The position numbers and the translations under genes are program-made. Below, piece by piece: positions 36,284-45,741 of a DNA stretch of 64,000 nt (the first letter of the stretch is position 1; every line of letters begins with the position of its first letter). Origin of the DNA: Qipengyuania sphaerica (GTDB lineage: Bacteria; Pseudomonadota; Alphaproteobacteria; Sphingomonadales; Sphingomonadaceae); NCBI RefSeq assembly GCF_019711595.1, contig NZ_JAIGNR010000004.1, forward strand, positions 62,001-126,000, written 5' to 3'. The notes beneath the pieces are model-generated. The model saw only the letters and a program-made list of their open reading frames with translations. It did no database searches and was not told the origin of the DNA.

Positions 36284-37627
36284 TCAGGCGGGCTTGTGCG
36301 CAGCCATGATTTCGCGGCGTTTCTGGATTTCGTAATATTCGGGACGACGCGGGAATTTCACCGTCACCAGCAGCAGCAGCATGATGGACAACGAAACCGC
36401 AACAACTGCGAAAATCGATTTCAATCCGCCAAGATCATCGGCGAGGCTCAGGGCGAAGGCGCCGATCGGGATGCCGAAATTGCCCACCGCCATGTAGATG
36501 GTGAACTGCGTCGCAGCGACGCCGGGAGAGCACAGGCGCATCGAGATCGGCAGGAGAGCCACGGCCCGCAGCACGTGCAGCGCCAGCCATCCGTAGACCA
36601 GCAGCAAAAAGAGCGGCGGGCGGCCCCACGAGGATACCGAAAAATACATGATCGCCATCAATGCGATTGTGGCGAGTATCCAGCCAATGCCGATCCTCTT
36701 CGCGCCATAGCGATCCCCCAGCCATCCGCCGAGCGTCATCGCCAGCAATCCGGCCACCAGACCGGACGCCGCAATGTGGGTCGATATGGTCGAAAGGTCC
36801 CAGCCGACATAATTCGCGCCGATCAGGGGCACGGCCCCGGTCATGCCGCCGTACAGCACGCCGCCGCAAAGCATCGTCAGGATCCAGAAAAGGCTTTTCC
36901 CGCCAACGATCGACTTGAAGCTTTCGCGCAGCAGCGGCCACCATGCGCCGATCTGGATATCGAGATTGCGCTTGTTGGCCTCTCCCTCGCTCCACGGGTG
37001 TCGGCGCTCCCCCGTTCGCTCGCGAAACACCAGCGTATAGACGCACAGGGCCGTAATGATGGCTGCCGCCAGCAGGAACGCGGCCTGCGCTCCGAAAGCG
37101 TCGATGACCACGCCGCATCCGGCGGTTGCCGCCGCGACCCCCAGGGCCTGCCCGCCGAACATCAACCCGCTACCGCGCGCGCGTTCGTCCTCGGTCATGA
37201 TATCGACCGCAAGACCGTCGACCGCGACATCCTGGAAGGCGGTGGCCGTGTGCAAGGTGAACCCGATCGCTCCGAGAAGAGCGACATCGGTGGCGGCTGG
37301 CGCCAGCACTGCTGCCGCAAGGAGCGAGAGCACCATCAGCGATTGCGCGGCGAGTATCCACGCCCGCCTGCGACCCATCGGCAGGTAGGTGTAGCGGTCC
37401 ATGAGAAACCCGTTGAAGAACTTCAGCGACCACGGGAGCGCTGTCAGCCCCGTTACCGATCCTACTTCGGCAGGAGACGCGCCGTTCACCGCCATCCACG
37501 CGGGTATTGCGAACATGAATAGTCCGATGGGCAGGCCCTGACCGACGTATAAGATAAATAGCGTGAATAGCCTCAGGCGCTGGTTTGCCTCGAGAATCCA
37601 TCCGCTTGCGGGCGCGGCTGTCGCCAT
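36284..37627 (-). CDS. MFS transporter, AmpG-like
   Basis: Encodes 447 residues with about 12 membrane helices. The stretch LYVGQGLPIGLFMFAIPAWM and the LPWSLKFFNGFLMDRY segment resemble AmpG/PAT-type transporters that import muropeptides or related compounds. The substrate is not certain. ATG 37627 was chosen over TTG 37633. It points away from the DMT gene. Confidence 0.82.
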   Translation of the reverse strand: MATAAPASGWILEANQRLRLFTLFILYVGQGLPIGLFMFAIPAWMAVNGASPAEVGSVTGLTALPWSLKFFNGFLMDRYTYLPMGRRRAWILAAQSLMVLSLLAAAVLAPAATDVALLGAIGFTLHTATAFQDVAVDGLAVDIMTEDERARGSGLMFGGQALGVAAATAGCGVVIDAFGAQAAFLLAAAIITALCVYTLVFRERTGERRHPWSEGEANKRNLDIQIGAWWPLLRESFKSIVGGKSLFWILTMLCGGVLYGGMTGAVPLIGANYVGWDLSTISTHIAASGLVAGLLAMTLGGWLGDRYGAKRIGIGWILATIALMAIMYFSVSSWGRPPLFLLLVYGWLALHVLRAVALLPISMRLCSPGVAATQFTIYMAVGNFGIPIGAFALSLADDLGGLKSIFAVVAVSLSIMLLLLVTVKFPRRPEYYEIQKRREIMAAHKPA

Positions 37628-37746
37628 TACCAATCCCCAAATGGTTGACGGCTGGCTTTATGCCTTGGCCGGACGCGCCCCGATCACGATCCGATATGCC
37701 AAATGTGCACCAGTCTGCCGCTCGCGACAAGGCTCCAAGCGCGCTG

Positions 37747-38634
37747 TTACAAGCGCGGACGGACCAGCAGCGGCTTGAACACATTGCGCGTGGGCCGCAG
37801 CACGATGATCGCCACGCCGACCAGTGCAATCCCGCCGCCGAGCAGCAGGGTCCAGCCAACCGCGTCTCCCGTCAGCCAGGCACCGAAAGCGATGGTCAGC
37901 AGCGGGGTAAGCAGGGTGAAGGGCACGACGACATTGGTGTCATATTGCTGGAGCATTCGGTAATAGGCCGAGTGCGCGCCGACCGAGACGATAATGGCGG
38001 CGAAGAACAGGCAGGCAGCGAGTTCGAGCGGGGCGGCCGTAAAGGCGGGTACCTGCCCGCTTTCGAGGAGGAAGGACAGCGGCAGGAGGACGATTACCGA
38101 TGCGAGCGCAGCCCAGGCCTGCATTTCCACCGCGCCGATCTCGATCCGCTTGAAGAATACCGAACCCAGCGCGCCGATGACGGCAGATGCGAAGACGAAG
38201 GCGAGACCTGCTCCGGCCTCCATTCCCGATGGCGATCCTATCGCGATCGCCACGCCGACCAGCGTTAGGGCGATCCCCAGCGCGCGCCGCCAGCGGATTT
38301 CCTCGCGCAGGAACAGGATGGCAAACAGGACGGTCAGCGGAGCGCCTGCAAGACTGACAATGCCAGCCGCCGAAGGGCTTGCCGTCTTGAGCCCGACGAA
38401 CAGCAGGGCGAAAGACCCGCCGCTGATCGCAAGACCGACGAGCATCACCTTGCCAAGCTCCCGCGGAACTTTGCGCAGCATCGGGGCAAGCGCGACCACG
38501 ACCAGCAGCGAACGAAGCGCCGCGTAGAATAACGGCGGCGCCTCGAGATCATCGACTGCAAGCTTGCTTACAACGACGTTCAACGCCCACACCAGGTTGC
38601 AAGCGAGCAGAATGAGGATGGCGCGAAACGGCAC
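37747..38634 (-). CDS. EamA/DMT superfamily transporter
   Basis: Encodes 295 residues with ten membrane helices in two EamA repeats. The start LILLACNLVWALNVVVSK and the second repeat (ITIAFGAWLTGDAVG) are typical. It exports or exchanges small metabolites; the substrate is unknown. GTG 38634 lies 4 bases after the nadE stop, so it belongs to the topoisomerase-nadE-transporter transcript. Confidence 0.9.
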   Translation of the reverse strand: MPFRAILILLACNLVWALNVVVSKLAVDDLEAPPLFYAALRSLLVVVALAPMLRKVPRELGKVMLVGLAISGGSFALLFVGLKTASPSAAGIVSLAGAPLTVLFAILFLREEIRWRRALGIALTLVGVAIAIGSPSGMEAGAGLAFVFASAVIGALGSVFFKRIEIGAVEMQAWAALASVIVLLPLSFLLESGQVPAFTAAPLELAACLFFAAIIVSVGAHSAYYRMLQQYDTNVVVPFTLLTPLLTIAFGAWLTGDAVGWTLLLGGGIALVGVAIIVLRPTRNVFKPLLVRPRL

Positions 38635-38638
38635 CGTC

Positions 38639-40939
38639 TTAGCCTGCTTCGGGCGGAAGGCTGCGCTTCAATTCGTCGAGCCAGACATCGGCCACCGCAT
38701 CGCTCGGCGCGCGCCAGTCTCCGCGCGGCGACAAGGCGCCGCCCGCGCTGACCTTCGGGCCATTGGGCATGGCGCTGCGCTTGAACTGGCTGAACCCGAA
38801 GAAGCGCTTCACAAAATTCTCCAGCCAGTTTGCGATAGTGGCGAGGTCGTATTCGTTCTTCGCATCCTCGGGGAAGCCGATCGGCCATTGGCCCGCCCCG
38901 ATATCGCGCCATGCGTGCCAGGCGAGGAAGGCGACGTGACTCGGGCTCTGGCCCCAGCGGATGACGTGATGGAGGAAGAAGTCGTTCAGCTCGTAAGGGC
39001 CGATGATCGACTGAGTTGACTGGATTTCGCCATCCTCGCCCGCGGGAATCAGCTCTGGACTGATCTCGGTATCGAGGATGTCGAGCAGGACTGCATCGAC
39101 ACCGTCATCGAACTGGTGCGTCGTGGTCGTCCAGCGGATGAGGTACTGGATGAGCGTCTTCGGAACACCGGAGTTGACGCCGTAATGGCTCATCTGGTCG
39201 CCCACGCCATATGTACACCAGCCAAGCGCGAGTTCGGACAAATCGCCGGTTCCAATTACCCAGCCGCCATGCTGGCCGGCCAGGCGGAAGAGATAATCGG
39301 TCCGCAGACCCGCCTGCACGTTCTCGAAAGTCGTGTCGTAGACGGGTTCGCCGTCCGCGAAAGCATGACCGATATTTTCGAGCATCATCTTGGCGGTCGG
39401 CTTGATGTCGATCTCTTCCGCCGTAATCCCGAAGGCTTTCATCAGCTTCCAGGCGTTGGACTTGGTGCCGTCGGAAGTAGCGAAGCCGGGCATGGTGTAA
39501 CCGCGGATGTCGGTGCGCGGGCGGCTGAGCCGGTCCATGGCCTTGGCCGCGACCAGCAGCGCATGCGTGCTGTCGAGCCCGCCAGAGATGCCGATGGTGA
39601 GGCATTTGGGCCGCGTCGCCTCGATCCGGCGCATGAGTGCATCGACCTGGATGTTGAAGGCCTCGTAGCAATCCTCGTCGAGCTTCTCCTGCCGGTTCGG
39701 CACGAAGGGGAAGCGGCGGATCGGACGTTCGAGGCCGATATCCTTGGCCGGGTGGCCATGTTCGAACGAGACGCGCCGGTACCAGTCTTCGGGGCGGCCC
39801 GCAGCATCGGCGGCATCGCCCCAGGTCTGCATTCGCATACGCTCGGCGAGGATGCGCTTTGTGTCGACATCGCTGACGCAGAGTTCGGGCTCATGATCGA
39901 AGCGGACGCTTTCGACGAGCAGATCGCCGAGTTCGTAAATCATCCCCTGCCCGTCCCACGCGAGGTCGGTGGTGCTCTCTCCATAGCCGCTCGCCGAATA
40001 GGCATAGGCGCAGACCGAGCGGCTTGAGCTGGCGCGGGTCAGCATGTGGCGCTCGTCGGACTTGCCGATGGTGATGTTGGAGGCCGAGAGGTTGAGCAGG
40101 ATGGTGGCCCCTGCCAGCGCGGCAAGCGTGCCGGGAGGATTGGGCGACCAGAAGTCCTCGCAAATCTCGATCCCGAAAGTGAAGCCGGGCAGGTCGTCGG
40201 CATCGAAGACAAGGTCGGTGCCGAACGGAACAGTTTCGCCATTCACACCGATCTCCAGCCCCACGCATTCGCGCCCGTGGCTGAACCAGCGCTTCTCGTA
40301 GAACTCGCGGTAATTGGGCAGGTAGCTTTTCGGGACAACGCCCAGCAGTTTGCCTCGCGCTATGACGATCGCGCAATTGTAGATGCGCCCGTTCCGGCGC
40401 AGCGGAGCACCGATGACGAGCACGGGGGCCAGATCCGCGGAGGCGCCCACGATTACGGCCAAATGACGCTCCACCGCATCGAGCAGCGCGGACTGGAGAT
40501 GCAGGTCGTCGATCGCATAGGAAGACAGGCAAAGCTCCGGATAAAGGAGCAGGTCGACCGAGCGCTCATGCGCGAAGCGCGCTTGCTCGAGTATGCCTTC
40601 CGCATTGTACGCCACGTCGGCGGTCCGCACCTTCGGTGTCGCCGTAGCCACACGGACGAAACCATGCGTGTGCATGTCGTAAAAGGAATGCGTATCGCTC
40701 TTGGGCATTCGGGAGCTTTCCTGCTTTTCGGTATGGGCCGGCTCGATCCAGTCGGCGGGCTGGCAGATGCCGAGATCGGCGAGTTTGCGCTGCGCCGCGG
40801 CGCGGGCAATCCGCCCCTTGCTTTCCCAGCCAAACACGGTCTGCGTCTTGAAGCCATACTGCGCAGCAAACTCTTCCGCGGAGAGCTGCGGCTCCTGCGC
40901 GAGGCGCCAAGCCTTGAGTTTCTGTCCGGCCAGATGCAT
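38639..40939 (-). CDS. nadE: Glutamine-dependent NAD synthetase with N-terminal HTH-like extension
   Basis: The open frame is 766 residues. Residues 1-75 look like a helix-turn-helix (LSAEEFAAQYGFKTQTVFGWES). The amidase (nitrilase-like) part follows, with Glu in PELCLSSY and Cys in CEDFW, then the synthetase P-loop SGGLDSTHALLV near residue 450. It makes NAD from NaAD with glutamine ammonia. Usual NadE starts at about MPKSDTHSFYDMHTHGFVRVA, here ATG 40708, which has its own AGGAAAG RBS; ATG 40939 has none. So either a fused HTH-NadE or two products are made from one frame. A palindrome lies 9 bases before 40939. Confidence 0.88.
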   Translation of the reverse strand: MHLAGQKLKAWRLAQEPQLSAEEFAAQYGFKTQTVFGWESKGRIARAAAQRKLADLGICQPADWIEPAHTEKQESSRMPKSDTHSFYDMHTHGFVRVATATPKVRTADVAYNAEGILEQARFAHERSVDLLLYPELCLSSYAIDDLHLQSALLDAVERHLAVIVGASADLAPVLVIGAPLRRNGRIYNCAIVIARGKLLGVVPKSYLPNYREFYEKRWFSHGRECVGLEIGVNGETVPFGTDLVFDADDLPGFTFGIEICEDFWSPNPPGTLAALAGATILLNLSASNITIGKSDERHMLTRASSSRSVCAYAYSASGYGESTTDLAWDGQGMIYELGDLLVESVRFDHEPELCVSDVDTKRILAERMRMQTWGDAADAAGRPEDWYRRVSFEHGHPAKDIGLERPIRRFPFVPNRQEKLDEDCYEAFNIQVDALMRRIEATRPKCLTIGISGGLDSTHALLVAAKAMDRLSRPRTDIRGYTMPGFATSDGTKSNAWKLMKAFGITAEEIDIKPTAKMMLENIGHAFADGEPVYDTTFENVQAGLRTDYLFRLAGQHGGWVIGTGDLSELALGWCTYGVGDQMSHYGVNSGVPKTLIQYLIRWTTTTHQFDDGVDAVLLDILDTEISPELIPAGEDGEIQSTQSIIGPYELNDFFLHHVIRWGQSPSHVAFLAWHAWRDIGAGQWPIGFPEDAKNEYDLATIANWLENFVKRFFGFSQFKRSAMPNGPKVSAGGALSPRGDWRAPSDAVADVWLDELKRSLPPEAG

Positions 40940-40947
40940 GGCGCGGC

Positions 40948-40968
40948 AATTATCCCGAAAAGATAATT
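40948..40968. promoter_or_regulatory. Palindromic operator candidate upstream of HTH-NadE
   Basis: AATTATC (40948-40954) and GATAATT (40962-40968) form a perfect 7-bp inverted repeat with a 7-base spacer, very AT-rich against the flanks. On the minus strand GATAAT inside it could be a -10 box about ten bases before ATG 40939, which would make the mRNA nearly leaderless. Confidence 0.5.
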
Positions 40969-40983
40969 AGCGCAAGGCCGCGG

Positions 40984-41985
40984 TCAGGCAGCGAGCAATT
41001 CAGCGGCGCTCGGGCAGTCTTGCAGCAATTCCAGCAAGCCCCGCTCCTCACGCGTATGCCAGCGCGTAGCGCGCGGCAGCGTGAGGTCGTCGCGCCATTC
41101 TTCCTGCCGTTCGACCAGGTCGATGACGGCGGGGTGGATGTAGCTCTTGCGCGTTACTGCGGGCGTATTGCCCAGCTGTCCGGCCACACATTCGAGCAAG
41201 GCCTTCATCGGCATCTGCCCCTCACCCGTGCGAAGGCATTCGAAACCCATCACGCTCGCATGCCAAGTGCGAAAGTTCTTGGCCGTGAAACGCTCGCCCA
41301 TGCAGGCTTCGAGATATTCGTTCACATCACCGGAATCGACGGTTTGTACCTCACCGTCCTCGTCGACGTATTTGAATACATTTTGACCTGGCAGGTCCTG
41401 CATCTTGCGCACCACGCGTGCGAGACTCCCGTCGGTCAGGGTTACGTCGCGCATCTTGCCCGACTTGCCTTTGTAGCGCAGGCGCAGCGTCTTGCCGGTC
41501 ACTTCGGCGTGGCGGCGGCGCAGGGTGGTCGCACCGTAACTCTTGTTCCGTTCGGCATAACCTTCATTACCGACGCGCACCGCACCAAGGTCGAGCAGGC
41601 GAACCACACTTGCCACCGCGCGCTCGCGGGTCAACTTGCGGCCATTCAGATCTTCCTCGACCCTCTTGCGCACCAGCGGCAGAAGATTGCCAAAGGCGAG
41701 GCAGTTGTCGAACTTCTCGCTCTCACGCTGGCTGCGAAATTCGGGGTGGTAGCGATACTGCTTGCGGCCCTTGGCATCGATACCGGTCGCAAGGATATGG
41801 CCGTTGGGCGCCGGACAGAACCATGCGTCGATATATGCCGGTGGCAAGGCAATCGCGTTGAGCCGCTTCTTCTCTTCGCTGTCGGTGATGAGCACGCCCT
41901 TGGGGTCGTAATAGGCCCAGCCCTTGCCGGCACCCTTGCGGGTGATTCCGGGCAACTGGTCGTCGACATAGATGAGCTTCGTCAT
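40984..41985 (-). CDS. DNA topoisomerase IB (poxvirus-like)
   Basis: Encodes 333 residues. The catalytic core includes Arg and Lys residues in RLLDLGAVRVGNEGYAERNKSYG, the Lys in the KGKSGKMRD region, and the Tyr in TRKSYIHPAVID. Such bacterial type IB enzymes relax supercoils through a 3'-phosphotyrosyl link. ATG 41985 gives the family start MTKLIYVDD. It is 44 bases upstream of the HTH-NadE start and probably cotranscribed. Confidence 0.93.
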   Translation of the reverse strand: MTKLIYVDDQLPGITRKGAGKGWAYYDPKGVLITDSEEKKRLNAIALPPAYIDAWFCPAPNGHILATGIDAKGRKQYRYHPEFRSQRESEKFDNCLAFGNLLPLVRKRVEEDLNGRKLTRERAVASVVRLLDLGAVRVGNEGYAERNKSYGATTLRRRHAEVTGKTLRLRYKGKSGKMRDVTLTDGSLARVVRKMQDLPGQNVFKYVDEDGEVQTVDSGDVNEYLEACMGERFTAKNFRTWHASVMGFECLRTGEGQMPMKALLECVAGQLGNTPAVTRKSYIHPAVIDLVERQEEWRDDLTLPRATRWHTREERGLLELLQDCPSAAELLAA

Positions 41986-42079
41986 GGCGAAGGGAAGAAC
42001 CGTGGTTATTGCGTAACGGTTCCCCACCTTGCGGCGAACTGAGGCGGGCATTAGCCACCTGCCCCATAAGGAGAAAAAC

Positions 42080-42931
42080 GTGTCCGACACCGCTTACACC
42101 CCGCCCGAAGTCTGGGATCCCGAAACCGTCAGCGGCGGCAAGTTCGCCAACATCAACCGACCGACCGCGGGCGCGAGGGAGGAGAAGGCACTCCCGACCG
42201 GCGAGCATGATTTCCAGCTCTATTCGCTCGCGACGCCCAACGGCGTGAAGGTAACGGTGATGTTCGAGGAACTGCTCGAAGCCGGCTACTCGGATGCCGA
42301 ATACGACGCTTTCACCATCAATATCGGCGATGGTGAGCAATTCGGCAGCGGGTTCGTCGACCTCAATCCCAACAGCAAGATCCCCGCCCTGCTCGACCGC
42401 AGCGGACCGGAACCGGTGCGCGTGTTCGAAAGCGGCGCGATCCTGCTCCACCTCGCCGAGAAATTCGGCGCTTTCCTGCCCACCGACCACACCCGCGCAG
42501 AGGTGCTGAGCTGGCTGTTCTGGCAGATGGGCAGCGGGCCGAACATCGGCGGCGGCTTCGGCCATTTCTACAATTACGCGCCCGAGAAGTACGAATATCC
42601 GATCAACCGCTATGCCATGGAAGTGAAGCGCCTGTTCGACGTCGCCGACCAGCGACTGGCGAAGAGCGAATATCTCGGCGGGGCGGAATACAGCATTGCC
42701 GACATCGCGACCTGGCCATGGCTCGCCCCCTTCGTGAAGGGCGTGATCTACGGAGAGGCGCGCAAGTTCCTGTCGATCGACGAGTACGAGCACGTCGCAC
42801 GCTGGGCCAACCAGATCGGCGAGCGCCCTGCAGCCAAGCGCGGACGCATCGTCAACCGGACCTGGGGTGACGAGGATACACAGCTACGCGAGCGTCATTC
42901 CGCCGCAGATTTCGAGGGCAAGAAACTTTAA
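42080..42931 (+). CDS. yghU: YghU-type glutathione S-transferase family protein
   Basis: Encodes 283 residues, with the N-terminal extension, thioredoxin-like domain (FQLYSLATPNGVKVTVMFEELLEAG) and helical domain of the Nu-class/YghU group. The motif NPNSKIPALLDRSG and FESGAILLHLAEKFG bind glutathione. These enzymes have disulfide-bond reductase activity and tolerate oxidative stress. GTG 42080 has AAGGAGA upstream. It converges on argE. Confidence 0.93.
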   Translation: MSDTAYTPPEVWDPETVSGGKFANINRPTAGAREEKALPTGEHDFQLYSLATPNGVKVTVMFEELLEAGYSDAEYDAFTINIGDGEQFGSGFVDLNPNSKIPALLDRSGPEPVRVFESGAILLHLAEKFGAFLPTDHTRAEVLSWLFWQMGSGPNIGGGFGHFYNYAPEKYEYPINRYAMEVKRLFDVADQRLAKSEYLGGAEYSIADIATWPWLAPFVKGVIYGEARKFLSIDEYEHVARWANQIGERPAAKRGRIVNRTWGDEDTQLRERHSAADFEGKKL

Positions 42932-42940
42932 GCCCCGATG

Positions 42941-44092
42941 TCACGATAACGCGTCGGCAAGGCGTTCCATGAAGCGGGCGCCTTGCTCGAACTGGTCTAT
43001 CGCGATCCACTCGTCCGGCTGGTGCGCCTGCTCGATGGAGCCGGGCCCGCATATCACCGTCGGGAAACCGGCCTGTTGGAACTGCCCTCCCTCCGCTGCA
43101 TAGGCGACGTGCGCGGGCGGTGCGTTCTCGCCTGTCAGCGTACGCACGAAGGCCACCGCATCGTCGCTTCCCTGCGCAGTCATCGGCGGGGCGGAGGCGA
43201 GTTGCTCCACGGTAATACCGGTAGCAGGAAAACGCGCCTTCATCTGCGCATCGAGCGATGCGCACAGCTCGCGAAAAGGCTTCAGCGCCGCCGAGCCATC
43301 GATATCGGGAGGGCAGCGCAGGTCGAAAACGAAGCGCGCATGGCCAGCAAGGATATTGGCCGCCGTCCCGCCCTGCATCTCGCCGATGGTCAACGTCGCC
43401 TGCGGCGGATCGAAACCATTGTCGACGGGGGCACTCTGTCGCAAATCGCCCGCGATACGGTCGAGCTTGGTCATGAGCTGAACGGCAACCATGTTGGCCG
43501 AAATGCCGTGGTCGACCAGCGAGCTATGCGCCTCATGCCCGCGCACGTTCACTTCGAACACGCTGATGCCCTTGTGACCGGTGATGATGCGCATGCTGCT
43601 CGGCTCGCCGATCACAGCGAGGCGCGGCGGCGGGATAGTCGCGGCCATTCGCTCGATCATGGCTGGCGCGCCCTTGCAACCGACCTCCTCGTCATAGCTG
43701 ATGGCGAGGTGCACGGGCTTCGACCCGCCGACAAAGCGTGGCACATAGGCCAGCGCCAGCGCGATAAAGCCCTTCATGTCGCAGGTTCCTCGACCGAACA
43801 GCTTGCCGCTGTCCTCACGCAAGACCCAAGGGTCGCTCGTCCAGTCCTGTCCTTCGACCGGCACCACGTCACTATGTCCGGAAAGGATAACCCCGCCCTC
43901 CACCGCCGGGCCGCAAGTTGCGAAAAGATTGGCCTTCTTGCCCGTCGCATCGGGCACGCGCGTTGCAGTTACGCCATGCTCGCCCAGATAAGCCTCGACC
44001 CATTCGATGAGCGCGAGGTTGCTGCGCGCCGAGGTAGTGTCGAAGCCGACCAGCGTTTCTAAGATTGAGCGGGCAGATGCACTGTCGGTCAT
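42941..44092 (-). CDS. argE: Acetylornithine deacetylase
   Basis: Encodes 383 residues of the M20 metallopeptidase family. GHSDVVPVEGQDW supplies the first metal His/Asp, SYDEEVGCKGA the catalytic Glu pair, and HEAHSSLVDHGISA lies in the dimerisation lid. It releases acetate from N-acetylornithine in arginine synthesis. DapE/ArgE paralogues are hard to separate, but the GCKGAPAMIE segment fits ArgE. Confidence 0.88.
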   Translation of the reverse strand: MTDSASARSILETLVGFDTTSARSNLALIEWVEAYLGEHGVTATRVPDATGKKANLFATCGPAVEGGVILSGHSDVVPVEGQDWTSDPWVLREDSGKLFGRGTCDMKGFIALALAYVPRFVGGSKPVHLAISYDEEVGCKGAPAMIERMAATIPPPRLAVIGEPSSMRIITGHKGISVFEVNVRGHEAHSSLVDHGISANMVAVQLMTKLDRIAGDLRQSAPVDNGFDPPQATLTIGEMQGGTAANILAGHARFVFDLRCPPDIDGSAALKPFRELCASLDAQMKARFPATGITVEQLASAPPMTAQGSDDAVAFVRTLTGENAPPAHVAYAAEGGQFQQAGFPTVICGPGSIEQAHQPDEWIAIDQFEQGARFMERLADALS

Positions 44093-44197
44093 GGGCGCGA
44101 CCTATCGCCGATACATGGCTCCTTCGCCAGCCCAAAGCCGCTTGACTTGGCTACGGCCTTCGCGTCCATTCGCTCGCCATGAGGGGGAACCGCGGTT

Positions 44198-45607
44198 TTG
44201 GCTGAACAGCATGCGCCGGTAACGCGCGCCGAAAAGCTGGGATACGGCGTGGGCGAACTCGCGACGTCCTTTTACATCAATTTCTTCAATATATACCTGC
44301 TCTACTACTTCGTGGAGCTGGGCGGCGTGGCACCGGCAGCAATGGGGCTGATGCTGCTGCTCACCAAGTTCTTCGATGCGGTGACCGATCCGGTGATGGG
44401 AGCCATCGGCGACCGCACGCGCACACGCTGGGGGAGGTACCGCCCTTATCTCCTGTGGGCCGCCGTGCCCTTCGGCCTGACAGGCGCGGCCATCTTCGCG
44501 AGCACCGGACTGACCGGCGATGCGATGCTGGTCTGGGCCTATGTCACCTATACGCTGACCATGGTCGCCTTCACTGCTGTGAACGTGCCCTATTCGGCGT
44601 TGATGGGCGTGATTTCGCCCAGCGCCGACGTGCGCTCGAGCGTTGCCGCCTATCGGATGGTCTTCAACGCCCTCGCCGTGGTCGGGGTGGCGGTTGTGGC
44701 CACGACGCTGGTGCGCGAACTGGGTAGCGGCAACGAAGCACGCGGCATCATGCTGACCATGTTCCTGCTCGCGGGAGCCGGAACCATCAGCCTGCTCGTC
44801 ACCTTCGCCGCCAGCCGCGAACGTATCGATCCTGCTCCATCGAATGGCCGCGTGCGTGACGACATCGCCCTGCTTGTCCGCACGCCTGCATGGATTGCGG
44901 TAGCGGTGGCTGCCATCCTCACACCCATCGCGCTCGCATCGAGGGCCAGCAGCGCGCTGTTCTGGTTCCGCTATGTCGCAAACGACGACGGTGCCGTGGT
45001 GTTCGGCTTCCTCGACCGGATCGGGCTATTCTACACCGCTTTCGCGCTCGGGCAGCTTGTCGGCGTCGTCTTCGCCAACCGGATGTGCAAGCGCTTCGAC
45101 AAGGCGCATTTGCTGATTGCGGCGGGGGCGATCGAAGTGACCGCCATCCTCGCATTCCACGCCATGCCACTGGATGCCGTCTGGCCGCAGACCTTCGCAC
45201 AGCTTTTCGTGGGCATCGGCCTGGGCATGATGATGTTGCTCGCCTACACCATGTTCACCGATATTGCGGAATATCTGGAATGGTCGAGTGGTCGGCAGAT
45301 GACCGGGCTCGCCGTCTCGGGCGCGGTCTTCGCCATCAAGACCGGTGTAGCTATCGGGGCCGCCCTTCCCGGCATGCTTTTCGCACTCACAGGCTTCGAG
45401 GCAGGCGAGGCGCAGAGCGAAAATGCCAAGTGGGGCATCGAACTCGCCTTCGCTCTTGTGCCTGCGGCGATTATCGTCCCGGCAGGGCTGGCGACATGGT
45501 TCTACAAGCTCGACCGCAAGACCATCGCCACGCTCGAGGCCGACCTAGAGGCACGGCGCGATCTGGCAGCGAAAGCCCCCTTCCCTTCGCCGCCGGATGC
45601 GTTATAG
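44198..45607 (+). CDS. Glycoside-pentoside-hexuronide (GPH) family MFS symporter
   Basis: Encodes 469 residues with about 12 membrane helices. KLGYGVGELATSFYINFFNIYLLYYFVELG and the loop DAVTDPVMGAIGDRTRTRWGRYRPYLLW are typical of GPH cation:sugar symporters (melibiose permease type). The substrate is unknown. TTG 44198 has AGGGGG upstream. Confidence 0.88.
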   Translation: MAEQHAPVTRAEKLGYGVGELATSFYINFFNIYLLYYFVELGGVAPAAMGLMLLLTKFFDAVTDPVMGAIGDRTRTRWGRYRPYLLWAAVPFGLTGAAIFASTGLTGDAMLVWAYVTYTLTMVAFTAVNVPYSALMGVISPSADVRSSVAAYRMVFNALAVVGVAVVATTLVRELGSGNEARGIMLTMFLLAGAGTISLLVTFAASRERIDPAPSNGRVRDDIALLVRTPAWIAVAVAAILTPIALASRASSALFWFRYVANDDGAVVFGFLDRIGLFYTAFALGQLVGVVFANRMCKRFDKAHLLIAAGAIEVTAILAFHAMPLDAVWPQTFAQLFVGIGLGMMMLLAYTMFTDIAEYLEWSSGRQMTGLAVSGAVFAIKTGVAIGAALPGMLFALTGFEAGEAQSENAKWGIELAFALVPAAIIVPAGLATWFYKLDRKTIATLEADLEARRDLAAKAPFPSPPDAL

Positions 45608-45620
45608 GGGCGCCCGCTGC

Positions 45621-45695
<75 letters not shown>

Positions 45696-45741
45696 GCCTT
45701 CCCAATTTGCCAAATCTCGCATGGCCGCTAAGCCTTTGCGC

